Positions 25,046 to 33,771 of a stretch of 64,000 bases of DNA are shown here, piece after piece. A program made the position numbers and the translations under genes. This DNA is from Bradyrhizobium sp. Arg816. GTDB taxonomy: Bacteria > Pseudomonadota > Alphaproteobacteria > Rhizobiales > Xanthobacteraceae. The stretch spans positions 1-64,000 of the forward strand of contig NZ_JAPRAQ010000005.1 in NCBI RefSeq assembly GCF_029989365.1, given 5' to 3'. Every line of letters starts with the position of its first letter. Position 1 is the first letter of the stretch. The notes below the pieces were generated by a model. That model had not been told where the DNA came from, did not search any database, and saw only the letters and a list, made by a program, of their open reading frames with translations.

Positions 25046-26119
25046 TCAGACGTTCGTCCCGTGGATCGCGTCGATCACGGCGTCCGTGACTTCCTTCGTC
25101 GTCGCCTTGCCGCCGACGTCGGGCGTCAGCACGCCGGCCGCGCAGACGCGCTCGACCGCCGACATCAGCCGTATTGCCGCGTCCTTCTCGCCGAGATGCT
25201 CGAGCATCTGGGCACCGGTCCAGAAGGTCGCGACCGGGTTGGCGATGCCCTTGCCGGTGATGTCGAACGCCGAGCCGTGGATCGGCTCGAACATCGAGGG
25301 GAAGCGGCGCTGCGGGTCGATGTTGCCGGTCGGCGCCACCCCGAGGCTGCCGGCGAGTGCGCCGGCAAGATCGGAGAGGATGTCGGCGTGGAGGTTGGTC
25401 GCAACGATCGTGTCGAGGCTCTTCGGATGCAGCGTCATTCGCACCGTCATGGCGTCGACCAGCATCTTGTCCCAGGTGACATCGGGGAATTCGGTCGCGA
25501 CTTCGGCTGCGATCTCGTCCCACATCACCATGCCGTGGCGCTGCGCGTTCGACTTGGTGACGACGGTCAGGAACTTGCGCGGCCGCGACTGCGCGAGCTG
25601 GAAGGCGTAGCGCATGATGCGGGTGACGCCGACGCGGGTGAACACCGCGACCTCGGTGCCGACTTCTTCCGGAAGGCCCTTGTGGGCACGGCCGCCCATG
25701 CCGGCATATTCGCCTTCCGAGTTCTCGCGCACGATCACCCAGTCGAGATCGCCGACGCCGACATTGCGCAGCGGCGAGGCGACGCCGGGCAGGATCTTGG
25801 TCGGCCGCACATTGGCGTATTGGTCAAAGCCCTGGCAGATCGGCAGGCGCAGGCCCCACAGCGTGATGTGGTCGGGCACGTCGGGCGCGCCGACCGCACC
25901 AAAGTAGATCGCGTCGAACTTCTTCAGTTCAGTGAGGCCATCCGCCGGCATCATCACGCCGTGCTTCTTGTAATAGTCCGAGCCCCAGTCGAACGTCTTG
26001 ACGTTGAAGGCGAGGTCGCCGCTGCGTTTTGCCAGCGCCTCCAGCACGCGGACGCCGGCCGAGATGACCTCGGGGCCGATGCCGTCGGCCGGAATTGCTG
26101 CGATCGAATGAGTGCGCAT
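25046..26119 (-). CDS. ttuC: Tartrate/D-malate dehydrogenase (isocitrate/isopropylmalate dehydrogenase family)
   Basis: This cytosolic NAD-dependent beta-decarboxylating dehydrogenase has 357 residues. It starts with IAAIPADGIGPEVISAGVRVLE, typical of the family, and has the DWGSDYYKKHG and RENSEGEYAGMGGR segments of tartrate/D-malate enzymes. The C-terminal NLHADILSDLAGALAGSLGVAPTGN is the NAD/metal region. Isopropylmalate dehydrogenase is less likely from these motifs and the catabolic context. It lies 21 bp behind the MFS carrier on the same strand, so uptake and oxidation of a C4 hydroxyacid probably form one operon, with the divergent LysR as regulator. Confidence 0.88.
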   Translation of the reverse strand: MRTHSIAAIPADGIGPEVISAGVRVLEALAKRSGDLAFNVKTFDWGSDYYKKHGVMMPADGLTELKKFDAIYFGAVGAPDVPDHITLWGLRLPICQGFDQYANVRPTKILPGVASPLRNVGVGDLDWVIVRENSEGEYAGMGGRAHKGLPEEVGTEVAVFTRVGVTRIMRYAFQLAQSRPRKFLTVVTKSNAQRHGMVMWDEIAAEVATEFPDVTWDKMLVDAMTVRMTLHPKSLDTIVATNLHADILSDLAGALAGSLGVAPTGNIDPQRRFPSMFEPIHGSAFDITGKGIANPVATFWTGAQMLEHLGEKDAAIRLMSAVERVCAAGVLTPDVGGKATTKEVTDAVIDAIHGTNV

Positions 26120-26140
26120 GAAGATGCTCCGTTTGAGATG

Positions 26141-27439
26141 TCAGTGGGATTGCGGGACGGGTTCGACGGGCGCGGTCTGCGCGCGCGACAATAGCAGGGT
26201 CAGGACCGCCGAGAGAACGAGCAGGCCGCTGACGAAATAGAGTCCGCCGACAAAACTGCCGGTCTGGTCCTTGATCCAGCCGATCATGGCCGGACCGACG
26301 AAGCCGCCGAGATTGCCGATCGAGTTGATGGTGGCGATCCCGGCCGCGGCCGCGGGGCCGGAGAGGAACAGCGTCGGCATGCTCCACAGCGGCGGTTTTG
26401 CGGAAGAGATGCCGATGTTCACGAGAGCGAGCGCGACCAGCACGGCGACGACGCCGGCCGCAAGACCGGCATAGGCGAGCCCCACGGCCGCGAGCAGGCA
26501 GGCGAGCACGACGTGCCAGGTGCGCTCGCCGGTGCGGTCCGAATGCCGCGCCCACAGAACCATGGCGACGACGGCGGCGGTTGCCGGCAGCGCATTGAGG
26601 AAGCCGACCTGGAGCGTGGACAGGCCGAACTGCTTGATGATCTGTGGCGCCCAGACGCCGAGCGTGTAGAGGCCGGCCGAGGTGCCGAAATAGATCAGCG
26701 ACAGCGCCAGCACCCGCGGGTCCGCAAGTCCGCGCCAGATGCTGTGGCTCGCGGTCGCGGCTTTGCTGGTGGTCTCCGCGTTCATGGTCTCGACCAGCCA
26801 GCGCCGCTCGTCCTCCGCGAGCCATTTCGCCTTCTCGGGGCGATCGGTCAGGAAGCCCAGCACGACGAAGCCGAGCAGCACGGCCGGCACCGCTTCGAGC
26901 ACGAACAGCCATTGCCAGCCCTTGAAGCCGAGATGGCCGTCCATCTCCAGCAGCGCGCCTGATATCGGCGAGCCCAGCACGGTCGAGAGTGGCGCGGCCG
27001 CCATGAACAGCGCGGTCACCGCGGCACGCTGGCGCGCTGGGAACCAGTAGGAGAGATAGAGGATGATGCCGGGGAAGAAGCCGGCCTCGGCGACGCCAAG
27101 CAGGAAGCGCAGCACGTAGAAGCTGGTCGCGCCCTGCACGAACGCCATCGCGGCCGAGACGAGGCCCCAGGTGATCATCACCCGCGCGATCCAGATCCGC
27201 GCGCCGACCTTGTGCAGGATGATGTTGGAGGGCACCTCGAACAGGAAGTAGCCCCAGAAGAAGATGCCGGCGCCGAAACCGTAGACGGTGGGCGACAGGC
27301 CGATGTCCTTGTTCATGGTCAGCGAGGCGAAGCCGATATTGACGCGGTCGATGAAGGCCACGAAGTAGAGCAGCATGATGAAGGGAACGATGCGCCAGGT
27401 GATCTTGCGCAGCACGCGCGTCTGAATCTCGCTCGCCAC
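26141..27439 (-). CDS. MFS transporter, anion:cation symporter family (tartrate/phthalate type)
   Basis: This inner-membrane carrier has 432 residues and 12 spans. The first reads IVPFIMLLYFVAFIDRVNIGFASL, the ACS-family signature; loop motifs include GVAEAGFFPGIILYLSYWFPARQRA. The hydrophilic central loop ends near DRPEKAKWLAEDERRWL. The GTG at 27437-27439 is chosen because GAGGAGG lies five bases upstream; a longer start at 27493 has no such site. It is the first gene of the likely tartrate/malate operon and diverges from lysR. Confidence 0.9.
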   Translation of the reverse strand: MASEIQTRVLRKITWRIVPFIMLLYFVAFIDRVNIGFASLTMNKDIGLSPTVYGFGAGIFFWGYFLFEVPSNIILHKVGARIWIARVMITWGLVSAAMAFVQGATSFYVLRFLLGVAEAGFFPGIILYLSYWFPARQRAAVTALFMAAAPLSTVLGSPISGALLEMDGHLGFKGWQWLFVLEAVPAVLLGFVVLGFLTDRPEKAKWLAEDERRWLVETMNAETTSKAATASHSIWRGLADPRVLALSLIYFGTSAGLYTLGVWAPQIIKQFGLSTLQVGFLNALPATAAVVAMVLWARHSDRTGERTWHVVLACLLAAVGLAYAGLAAGVVAVLVALALVNIGISSAKPPLWSMPTLFLSGPAAAAGIATINSIGNLGGFVGPAMIGWIKDQTGSFVGGLYFVSGLLVLSAVLTLLLSRAQTAPVEPVPQSH

Positions 27440-27544
27440 CCTGGCCTCCTCGAGTTCCGGTTTGTTGTTGTATCGGCGGACCCGGAGGTCCACGCCGGCA
27501 ACGAGCCTAGGCGGGGGAAGGAGGCATACTCAATTGGCGCTGGT

Positions 27545-27566
27545 TTATACAAAAAAATGATATAAT
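27545..27566. promoter_or_regulatory. LysR-box candidate TTATA-N11-TATAA
   Basis: TTATA (27545-27549) and TATAA (27561-27565) are exact complements separated by 11 bases, the classic T-N11-A spacing of LysR sites. The right half is part of TATAAT (27561-27566), a likely -10 box 30 bp before the lysR ATG, so binding would also repress lysR itself. Confidence 0.6.
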
Positions 27567-27595
27567 CCTCGCCTGGCGAGACGAGAGGACCTTGA

Positions 27596-28513
27596 ATGGA
27601 ATTGCATCAGTTGCGATGCTTCGTGGCAGCGGCCGAGCAGCTGCATTTCGGCCATGCGGCGCAGCAGCTCCAGATGCTGCCCTCCGCGCTCGGCCGGCAG
27701 ATCAGGCTGTTGGAAGAAGATCTGGGAACGCGGCTGTTCGCACGGACCACGCGCGCGGTGTCGCTGACGGAAGATGGTTCGACGCTGCTGCGCGATGCCC
27801 GCGCCATCCTCGCCCGGGTCGAGGCGGTCGAGAGCAATCTGCGCAACCGCTCGCGCGCGGGCGCTGCGCGGCGGCTGCGGGTCGGCGCCATCGACAGCGC
27901 GGCGGCGGGATTGCTGCCGCCGCTCTTGCGCGATTTCCGCGACAAGCATCCTGAGATCGCGGTGCAGCTGCTCGAAGACAAGACCGTTCGGTTGCTGCCG
28001 AAGATTTTGACCGGCGCGCTGGATCTCGCCTTCGTCCGCCCGCCCGACAGCGCGGACAAGCGGCTCGAATTCCGCGATCTGCTCCAGGAGACTGCCATCG
28101 TGGCGTTCCCGCAGCGCCATGCGCTCGCCGCGCGCAAGTCGATCACGCTGGCGCAGATCGCCGACGAGGCGATGCTGGTGCCGGACCGCCGCTCGCGGCC
28201 GCACAGCCATGACCTCACGATCAAGCTGTTCGAGCAGGCGGGGCTGACGCCGCGCATCGTGCAGGTCGCCGACGAGAAGCAGACCATCATCCATCTGGTG
28301 GCAACGAAGCTCGGCGTTGCGATCGTGCCGCGCTGGACCACGCGGATGGCGGTATCAGGCGTGCGCTTCGTGCCGCTGCGGCCGAAGCAGAGCGGACCCA
28401 TCGGCCGGCTGCCGCTTGCCGCCGCATGGCTGCGCGGTTCGCGCGACCCGGCCCGCGATGCCATGCTGGCGGTGCTGGAGGCGCGCCTGCGCAGCTATGC
28501 GCGGGAGGCGTGA
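27596..28513 (+). CDS. LysR family regulator
   Basis: The 305-residue protein has the N-terminal winged HTH (MELHQLRCFVAAAEQLHFGH, AAQQLQMLPSALGRQIRLLE) and a periplasmic-binding-like effector domain from about residue 92. It belongs to the group that controls aromatic or carboxylate catabolism. The odd residue in the recognition helix, QMLPSALGRQI where most have Q-P-A-L-S-R-Q, is an insertion-like variant. It is divergent from the tartrate/malate operon and 38 bp upstream of the aspartate dehydrogenase gene, which may be co-transcribed. Confidence 0.93.
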   Translation: MELHQLRCFVAAAEQLHFGHAAQQLQMLPSALGRQIRLLEEDLGTRLFARTTRAVSLTEDGSTLLRDARAILARVEAVESNLRNRSRAGAARRLRVGAIDSAAAGLLPPLLRDFRDKHPEIAVQLLEDKTVRLLPKILTGALDLAFVRPPDSADKRLEFRDLLQETAIVAFPQRHALAARKSITLAQIADEAMLVPDRRSRPHSHDLTIKLFEQAGLTPRIVQVADEKQTIIHLVATKLGVAIVPRWTTRMAVSGVRFVPLRPKQSGPIGRLPLAAAWLRGSRDPARDAMLAVLEARLRSYAREA

Positions 28514-28551
28514 GCGGCTATGACATTGGCTTGGCGAGAAGGTGGGACGCG

Positions 28552-29376
28552 ATGACTGGACAGAAAGATTCGAACGAATTGCGGGTTGCCATCGCAGGCC
28601 TGGGCTCGATCGGCACCAAGATCGCGTCGGCGCTCGATCAGGGTATCGAGGGCTTGACCCTGTCGGCCGTCGCGGTCCGCAATCCCGCAAAGCATCAGGC
28701 CTTTATCGGCGGTCTGCGCCGTCCGCCGCAAATCGTGCCGATCGAGCAGCTCGGCGAAGTCGCCGACATCGTGGTCGAGTGCGCTCCGAGCAGCCAATTG
28801 CGCGCGATCGTCGAGCCCGCGGTGAAACGCGGCAAGGCCGCGGTCGTCGTCAGCGTCGGCGGGCTGCTCGATAATTTCGATCTCGTCGATCTCGCCCGCG
28901 CCAATGGTGGCCGCATCATCGTGCCGACCGGCGCGTTGATCGGGCTGGACGCCGTCAACGCCGCCGCAATCGGCACCATTCATTCGGTGAAGATGGTGAC
29001 GCGCAAGCCGATCGACGGCCTGAAGGGCGCGCCCTTCATCGTCGAGAACAACATCGATATCGACAATCTGCGCGAGCCGCTCAAGCTGTTCGAGGGTACC
29101 GCGCGTGAAGCCGCAAAGGGCTTTCCGGCCAATCTCAACGTAGCGGTCGCGCTGTCGCTCGCGGGCGTCGGGCCCGACCGCACCTCGGTGCAGATCTGGG
29201 CCGATCCGACCGTGTCGCGCAACGTTCACCGCATCGAGGTCGAGGCGGATTCGGCGCGCTTCTCGATGTCGATCGAGAACATCCCGTCGGAGAATCCCAA
29301 GACGGGCCTGATCACGGCGCTCTCCGTGATCGCGCTGCTGCGCAAGCAGCGCGCCACGCTTTGTGTCGGAACGTAA
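28552..29376 (+). CDS. Probable L-aspartate dehydrogenase
   Basis: The 274-residue NAD(P)-dependent enzyme turns aspartate into iminoaspartate/oxaloacetate. It has an N-terminal Rossmann motif VAIAGLGSIGTKIASAL, the segment VVVSVGGLLDN, and the family catalytic region from PTGALIGLDAVNAA to FPANLNVAVALSLAG, then NVHRIEVEADS and SENPKTGLITALSVIALL. The length is normal. In some bacteria it feeds NAD synthesis, but no nadA or nadC is nearby. Here, beside tartrate/malate genes, it may serve C4-acid or amino-acid catabolism. It ends three bases before the convergent sorbosone dehydrogenase. Confidence 0.87.
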   Translation: MTGQKDSNELRVAIAGLGSIGTKIASALDQGIEGLTLSAVAVRNPAKHQAFIGGLRRPPQIVPIEQLGEVADIVVECAPSSQLRAIVEPAVKRGKAAVVVSVGGLLDNFDLVDLARANGGRIIVPTGALIGLDAVNAAAIGTIHSVKMVTRKPIDGLKGAPFIVENNIDIDNLREPLKLFEGTAREAAKGFPANLNVAVALSLAGVGPDRTSVQIWADPTVSRNVHRIEVEADSARFSMSIENIPSENPKTGLITALSVIALLRKQRATLCVGT

Positions 29377-29379
29377 CCT

Positions 29380-30684
29380 CTACGCCCCCGTCACGCGCCA
29401 GATCACATTGCCGACGTCGTCGGCCATCAGCAGCGACTTCTTGTCCGGGCCGATCACGACGCCAACCGGACGGCCGTAGGATTCCTTCTCGTCCGGGGAC
29501 AGGAAGCCCGACAGGATGTCGCGACCCGGGCCGGACGGGCGGCCGTTCTCGAACGGGATGAACACCAGCTTGTAGCCCGAGAGAGTGCTGCGATTCCACG
29601 AGCCGTGCTGACCGATCACCATGCCGTCGGGGAAGCCGGGCAGCGTGCCCGCCGGCATCCAGCACAGGCCGAGCGAGGCGGTGTGGCCGCCGAGCGCGTA
29701 GTCCGGCGTCAGCGCCTTGGCGACCATCGCGGGATCCTGCGGCACGCGATCGTCCACCGTCTTGCCCCAGTAGCAATAGGGCCAGCCGTAGAAGCCGCCG
29801 TCGCGCACGGAAGTGAGATAGTCCGGCGGCGTCTCGTCGCCGAGCCCGTCGCGCTCGTTGACGACGGTCCAGAGCACGTTCGTATTGGGCTCCCACGCGA
29901 GTCCAACCGGATTGCGCAGGCCCGCACCAAAAATGCGATGCGTGCCGGCGGCGAGATCGAGCTCATAGACCGCGGCGCGGCCTTGCTCGACCTCCATGCC
30001 CATCTCGGCAATGTTGCTGAGCGAGCCGACGCCGGCATAGAGCTTCTTGCCGTCGGGGCTTGCGAGCAGGCTGCGCGTCCAGTGGCCGCTCGGCTTGAAC
30101 GTCGTGAGCCGCTTGCCCGGCGCGGTGATGCGGTCGGCATTGGCGACATAGGGGAAGGCCATCACGCCGTCGGTGTTGCCGACATAGAATGTGTTGCCGA
30201 CCAGCGCCATGCCGAACGGCTGGCTGAGGTTCTCCATGAAGGCGCCGCGCACTTCCGCGACGCCGTCGCCGTCCTTGTCGCGCAGCAGCGTGATGCGGTT
30301 GGCGCTGACGCCGAGCGCTGCGGCGCGCCGCATCGTCGCCTGCATCGCATAGTGAAACACCGACCTCGGCGCGCCCGCAATCTGCGTCGCCTCCGCGATC
30401 AGCACGTCGCCATTCGGCAGCACCTCGATCCAGCGCGGATGGTCGAGCGCGGTCGCGAACGCATTGACCTTGAGCCCGGGGGCGACCGTCGGCTTCTGCC
30501 CCTCGCTCCAACCCCTGGCCGTCGGCATCTTCAGCGTCGGGATTGCGCCTTGCGGCTTGGCTTCGGGAATGGAGGGCGTCTGGCCCCAGGCCGGCGCAGG
30601 CATGGTGCCCGATAACTTCCGCCATTGCAGCGCGATGCCACCGAGGAGCGCAACGAACTGCGCGAAGATGCTGGAAAATGTCAT
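29380..30684 (-). CDS. Sorbosone/glucose dehydrogenase-like beta-propeller protein
   Basis: The 434-residue protein has an N-terminal hydrophobic stretch (IFAQFVALLGGIALQW), probably an export signal or anchor. A six-bladed GSDH-type propeller follows: DHPRWIEVLPNGDVLIAEA, LSQPFGMALVGNTFYVGNTDG, SLLASPDGKKLYAGVGS, GLRNPVGLAWEPNTNVLW and DGGFYGWPYCYWG. Relatives use PQQ and calcium to oxidise sugars in the periplasm; others in the family have lost activity. No cytochrome gene adjoins it. It is transcribed alone, away from a 485-bp gap. Confidence 0.85.
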   Translation of the reverse strand: MTFSSIFAQFVALLGGIALQWRKLSGTMPAPAWGQTPSIPEAKPQGAIPTLKMPTARGWSEGQKPTVAPGLKVNAFATALDHPRWIEVLPNGDVLIAEATQIAGAPRSVFHYAMQATMRRAAALGVSANRITLLRDKDGDGVAEVRGAFMENLSQPFGMALVGNTFYVGNTDGVMAFPYVANADRITAPGKRLTTFKPSGHWTRSLLASPDGKKLYAGVGSLSNIAEMGMEVEQGRAAVYELDLAAGTHRIFGAGLRNPVGLAWEPNTNVLWTVVNERDGLGDETPPDYLTSVRDGGFYGWPYCYWGKTVDDRVPQDPAMVAKALTPDYALGGHTASLGLCWMPAGTLPGFPDGMVIGQHGSWNRSTLSGYKLVFIPFENGRPSGPGRDILSGFLSPDEKESYGRPVGVVIGPDKKSLLMADDVGNVIWRVTGA

Positions 30685-31169
30685 GAGAACCCCTGTCGAA
30701 CCCTAGGCACAGTGCACAGTCCAACACCGGATCGCACCAAGCCCCGCGCGGGCTCAGGCCTGATCGTCGACCTCTCCAGATCCACGATGAATGTCGTCAT
30801 GCCCAGTTGCGCGCGCATCCAACTGGGTCGTGGGACAAAGGTCAACCGTTGCGGAACTCGACCAGCGCCTATTCCCGTGGAATGGCAGCCGACCAAATTT
30901 GCATGGAGAGAGGAAGATCAGCGGCCGATCTGCCGGTCCAGCCGCCGGCGCGGGCCTCTGCTGCTACGCTAGGCACGCCCAAAGAACTGACTGATTTTCG
31001 GTGCCATTGCCCGCCGCGCGCCGTTACGACATCTCCAGGCATGCAACTGGTTAACCATCCGTTAACCACAGCTATTCATGATACTGCCCGTGTATGTGTG
31101 TTCGCGACGAGCTTGAACTGCATGGCGCAGCGTGGTTCCAGAGCGCCAGTTGGAGGGGATGAAGGCATC
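30685..31169. other. Gap without a supported gene, with one hairpin
   Basis: No convincing coding frame is seen. CCCAGTTG (30802-30809) and CAACTGGG (30820-30827) form an exact stem with a 10-base loop after GTCGTCATG, reminiscent of a decayed GTCATGCCC-type intergenic repeat. AT-rich stretches with GTTAACC repeats at 31050-31063 may belong to the promoter of the coiled-coil gene. Confidence 0.4.
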
Positions 31170-31604
31170 TTGAGCTTTCCCTCACCGCTGGCACCAGACA
31201 AGGGAGCAACAGCCCTCGATCTGGTATATCAAGCGGCCGATGTCTTCCGCGATATGGAGAAGCACGCCCGCGAGACCGAAGCCCGTGCCCAATCGCTTTG
31301 CACGAGCGCCTTAGAAAGATTGCAACTGGCCGAAGGGCGAGCCGAGGCCGCCGAGCGCGCACAGCGTGAACTCACCGTAACCACCCAACGTAAGCTGCAA
31401 GATGCTTGCCGAGCGCTGGAGCAAGCCCAGTGCTGCATTGAAGCTCATAAGGATAAGTTGACGGCCATAGAGCTTCGCGCCGAAGTTGCGGAAGCCGAAG
31501 CGCGACAAGCCAAGGAAGCGCTCGCGCTCGTTGAAGAGGCCATTCGCAAGCGTCTGCTTTGCGCAAATCCGCATGCCGATGGCAGGTTGGCAGCGGTAGC
31601 CTGA
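31170..31604 (+). CDS. Coiled-coil protein of unknown function
   Basis: From TTG 31170 the product has 144 residues. A short N-terminal part (SFPSPLAPDKGATALDLVYQAA) is followed by a long charged helix of about 100 residues rich in Ala, Glu, Arg and Leu with heptad spacing, including ETEARAQSLCTSALERLQLA and VAEAEARQAKEALALVEEAI. It has no signal peptide. Starts at 31041 and 31122 (ATG) are also open. The TTG is favoured because GGAGGGG and GAAGG precede it and the protein looks complete from there. No family name was recognised. It lies at the left edge of a gene-poor stretch. Confidence 0.6.
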   Translation: MSFPSPLAPDKGATALDLVYQAADVFRDMEKHARETEARAQSLCTSALERLQLAEGRAEAAERAQRELTVTTQRKLQDACRALEQAQCCIEAHKDKLTAIELRAEVAEAEARQAKEALALVEEAIRKRLLCANPHADGRLAAVA

Positions 31605-31694
31605 TCAATTGCGACTGCAATGGCTCACTGGGGGCTACCGCGCGGACCGGCGCGGCACGGGCGAACTACCCCTGCTGCAAGCCTGGCGGTAGCC
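31593..31694. repeat. GCGGTAGCC repeated in both orientations
   Basis: GCGGTAGCC occurs at 31593-31601 (end of the coiled-coil gene) and again at 31686-31694; its complement GGCTACCGC is at 31633-31641. The inverted pair 31633/31686 could fold into a stem with a 44-base loop. The 31605-31927 gap otherwise holds no gene that I can support. Confidence 0.4.
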
Positions 31695-31927
31695 ACCTCC
31701 TTGAGCATTTGAAATCGGCTGGGATTGGGTTCGATCCAAATAGGGGCTGGTGCAGCCTGAGAGGCTCATTTTACTTGCGGGACAAGACGCCGCGTGACCC
31801 GCGCGCCAATCCAAATGACAGAGCCAAACGATAACGAACTATTAACCATGTTGGGCTATCTGGAGAATTGGGCATTCGGGGCGCGTGTGCTGGCTTGCGA
31901 GCCAGCCGGTAGCGTAGGCGTGGACCC

Positions 31928-32134
31928 ATGGCCTTTGACCCGGAAGAACTCGTCACCCTGACAGATCACGGCTCGATGAAACTGCGCGCGGCGGTATCGC
32001 GCGCGATGACGTTGCCACCCAAGGAACGCAAGCGGACGACAATCGTCCGCGAGGGTGAACCGGCGATCCTGCATTTCGAGCAGATCAAAAACCTTGCGGC
32101 GCGGTGGAACGCACGGCTCGCGCCAATCGACTGA
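31928..32134 (+). CDS. Small hypothetical protein, 68 residues
   Basis: From ATG 31928 the frame encodes MAFDPEELVTLTDHGSMKLR, then basic residues KERKRTTIVREGEPAILHFE and a C-terminal helix. It has balanced charge and no signal. The upstream ribosome site is weak (GTGGA). The amino-acid composition looks more like a real protein than chance, but no family is known to me. It is one of several short genes in this stretch. Confidence 0.45.
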   Translation: MAFDPEELVTLTDHGSMKLRAAVSRAMTLPPKERKRTTIVREGEPAILHFEQIKNLAARWNARLAPID

Positions 32135-32426
32135 CTAGTTTTGCTGTGCTGGTGTCAATCGAGCCCCGAGCCCCCAAAGAGGCGGCCCGTGCACGGCCTC
32201 GTCGACCCTCGGTAAGCACGAGTTTGATGCCGGTCGCCGCATGCGGATTACCGTTCGTTGCGACCTGCGTCCGCGAGCGTTGCCGAGATATCTCGCAATG
32301 AGCGCCGACCGCCCTTGAGCGGCACCCGCGCGACGCTTGGCTTCCGCTGCCCGTTAAGATTTCATTAACCTTACGAGAGCAAGTCTTTTGGCTGGGGCCG
32401 GGCGGATCATTCGCAAGGAAAATCCC

Positions 32427-32633
32427 ATGCCAAATCTGGAAGAGGCAATTCGCGAGCGCGCCTACCACCTCTGGGTCGCCGATGGTCAACCCGACGGAAA
32501 GGCGGAAGTCCATTGGATGCATGCGCAATGCGAAATTCTCGCGACGTCGGTCGCAAGCCCTGCCGCGGCTGACATTGCAGTGACAAAACCCGCCAGAAGG
32601 GTGCGATTCCCGAAAAAGCAAAACTCGCGCTGA
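32427..32633 (+). CDS. DUF2934 family protein
   Basis: The 68-residue protein is almost wholly the DUF2934 motif: LEEAIRERAYHLWVADGQPD, then GKAEVHWMHAQCEIL. It has a basic C-terminus (KPARRVRFPKKQ). The family is abundant in rhizobia and other soil bacteria, often in several copies, with no known function; the motif resembles a helical hairpin with conserved Trp residues. The ATG at 32427 has AAGGA about eight bases upstream. Confidence 0.85.
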   Translation: MPNLEEAIRERAYHLWVADGQPDGKAEVHWMHAQCEILATSVASPAAADIAVTKPARRVRFPKKQNSR

Positions 32634-32897
32634 CGGGTCGAGCGCGAGGACGTGCGCCATTCGCAATTCGGTCGGCAGGCTGCCGGTTTTCGTTAGAAAT
32701 GACATCCAACGATGCGGGAATTGGCAGCCTCGCTAACCCAAATTTCTTCGAGAGGAACAGACAACAACACCTAGACTATTCGTCGGGTCGGCAGTTCAAT
32801 TGGCATTGGTTGATCGAGTCGGTTTCTCGCACCATCCAGCGCCGAGAGCGACGAGCGCCGACGTGACCAGAGCCGATGGCAACCAGTGTCCGACGGG

Positions 32898-32957
32898 ACC
32901 AGCGTCCATAAGGCCAGCGTCAAAGAGGCCAGGGTCCAGAAGGCCAGCGTAGAGCGA
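32898..32957. repeat. Four tandem 15-bp units (minisatellite)
   Basis: Units are ACCAGCGTCCATAAG, GCCAGCGTCAAAGAG, GCCAGGGTCCAGAAG and GCCAGCGTAGAGCGA, head to tail. The period of five codons would give repeats such as ASVKE in the plus frame opened by GTG 32886, but that frame runs on through the terminator at 33053. I do not call it a gene. Confidence 0.8.
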
Positions 32958-33052
32958 GCATCAACCCTGCAAGCAGCCCGCCAAGTCTGCTCGCAGCCCA
33001 ACTTGGCAAGACACGGCAAGGCCTTTGCCAGCGAAGAGCCTTTGAGGCTTTT

Positions 33053-33083
33053 GGGACCATCGGTAACTCCGATGGTCCCTTTT
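33053..33083 (+). terminator. Strong intrinsic terminator without a recognised upstream gene
   Basis: GGGACCATCGG (33053-33063) pairs perfectly with CCGATGGTCCC (33069-33079) around TAACT and is followed by TTTT. The T tract is only on the plus strand side. The nearest supported plus-strand gene, DUF2934, ends 420 bp earlier. An untranslated RNA or a small missed gene may end here. Confidence 0.85.
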
Positions 33084-33157
33084 CATTGTGGTGCCATTGG
33101 CGCGAGACATCGGGCGGCTGGTGCTTCCGCGTTCACCATGCAATCGAGCGAGGAACG

Positions 33158-33535
33158 CTATTTGATCGTCGCGTGCACAGTGATTACCGACGTGCCAGAA
33201 GCTGTCGGTCCCTGACCCGTCGCTTTGATGGCAAAGGTATCGCTACCCTTATATTTGGCCTTTGCCTTGTATTCGAACGTAGACAGGTTGAGCCTTTTCA
33301 GCTTGCCGTGTGTCGGCTTTTGAGAGATGTCCGAGCCACTCACCGTGCCGCGCATCTTGATTGGAAATTGGCAACTTCCTCCGGACGTGAGGTCAATGTC
33401 GGCCGTCGAGTTCTCGCCCCAATCCGCTAGTGTGCCTGAGATTGAGCATTCAGAAACGGCCGCCGCCCGAGATACAGACAGTAGGCTTGGACAGCTAGCG
33501 ATGAGCGCCAACGCGGCGACCTTTGACAACTGCAT
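33158..33535 (-). CDS. Small secreted beta-rich protein
   Basis: The 125-residue product has a signal peptide (VAALALIASCPSLLSVSRAAA). The mature domain of about 100 residues is rich in Gly, Ser, Thr and Lys with alternating strands: SCQFPIKMRGTVSGSDISQ, THGKLKRLNLSTFEYKAKAKY, KGSDTFAIKATGQG, TSVITVHATIK. The last part resembles cadherin-like or Ig-like repeat domains in which a G-x-D-x-F motif recurs. Two Cys may form a disulphide. The ATG is at 33533-33535. It is probably an envelope or extracellular protein of unknown role. Confidence 0.75.
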   Translation of the reverse strand: MQLSKVAALALIASCPSLLSVSRAAAVSECSISGTLADWGENSTADIDLTSGGSCQFPIKMRGTVSGSDISQKPTHGKLKRLNLSTFEYKAKAKYKGSDTFAIKATGQGPTASGTSVITVHATIK

Positions 33536-33771
33536 AATAGGCTTCTCCGTAGCGTTGTCAGTTTACGGACATCACTCCTCTGGCACCCCGGCTAGGGCTA
33601 GGCCGCATGCCCTCGCAGACCCGCTCTCGTCCTGCGAGATATTTCGTATCGTCGCTTGCTTGGCTGACAAGCAAGCGACTGATGGTAAAGCTTGGATCGA
33701 GCGCAAGTCCGACACTAGCAGTAACGTCGTGCAGAGAAAGCGGAACGCAGCGACCGCGCCTTCAGGACGCT

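Noticed and set aside
31715..31760. tRNA-like T-arm (GGGTTCGATCC)
   Set aside because: The stem does not pair and no acceptor or anticodon arms fit around it.
31815..31962. 48-codon frame MTEPNDNELL...
   Set aside because: It overlaps the better-looking frame at 31928 and lacks a ribosome site; kept out for lack of support.
32886..33215. GTG-started frame with pentapeptide repeats (ASVKE-like)
   Set aside because: It runs through a strong plus-strand terminator at 33053-33083 and has no ribosome site; the repeats come from a 15-bp minisatellite.
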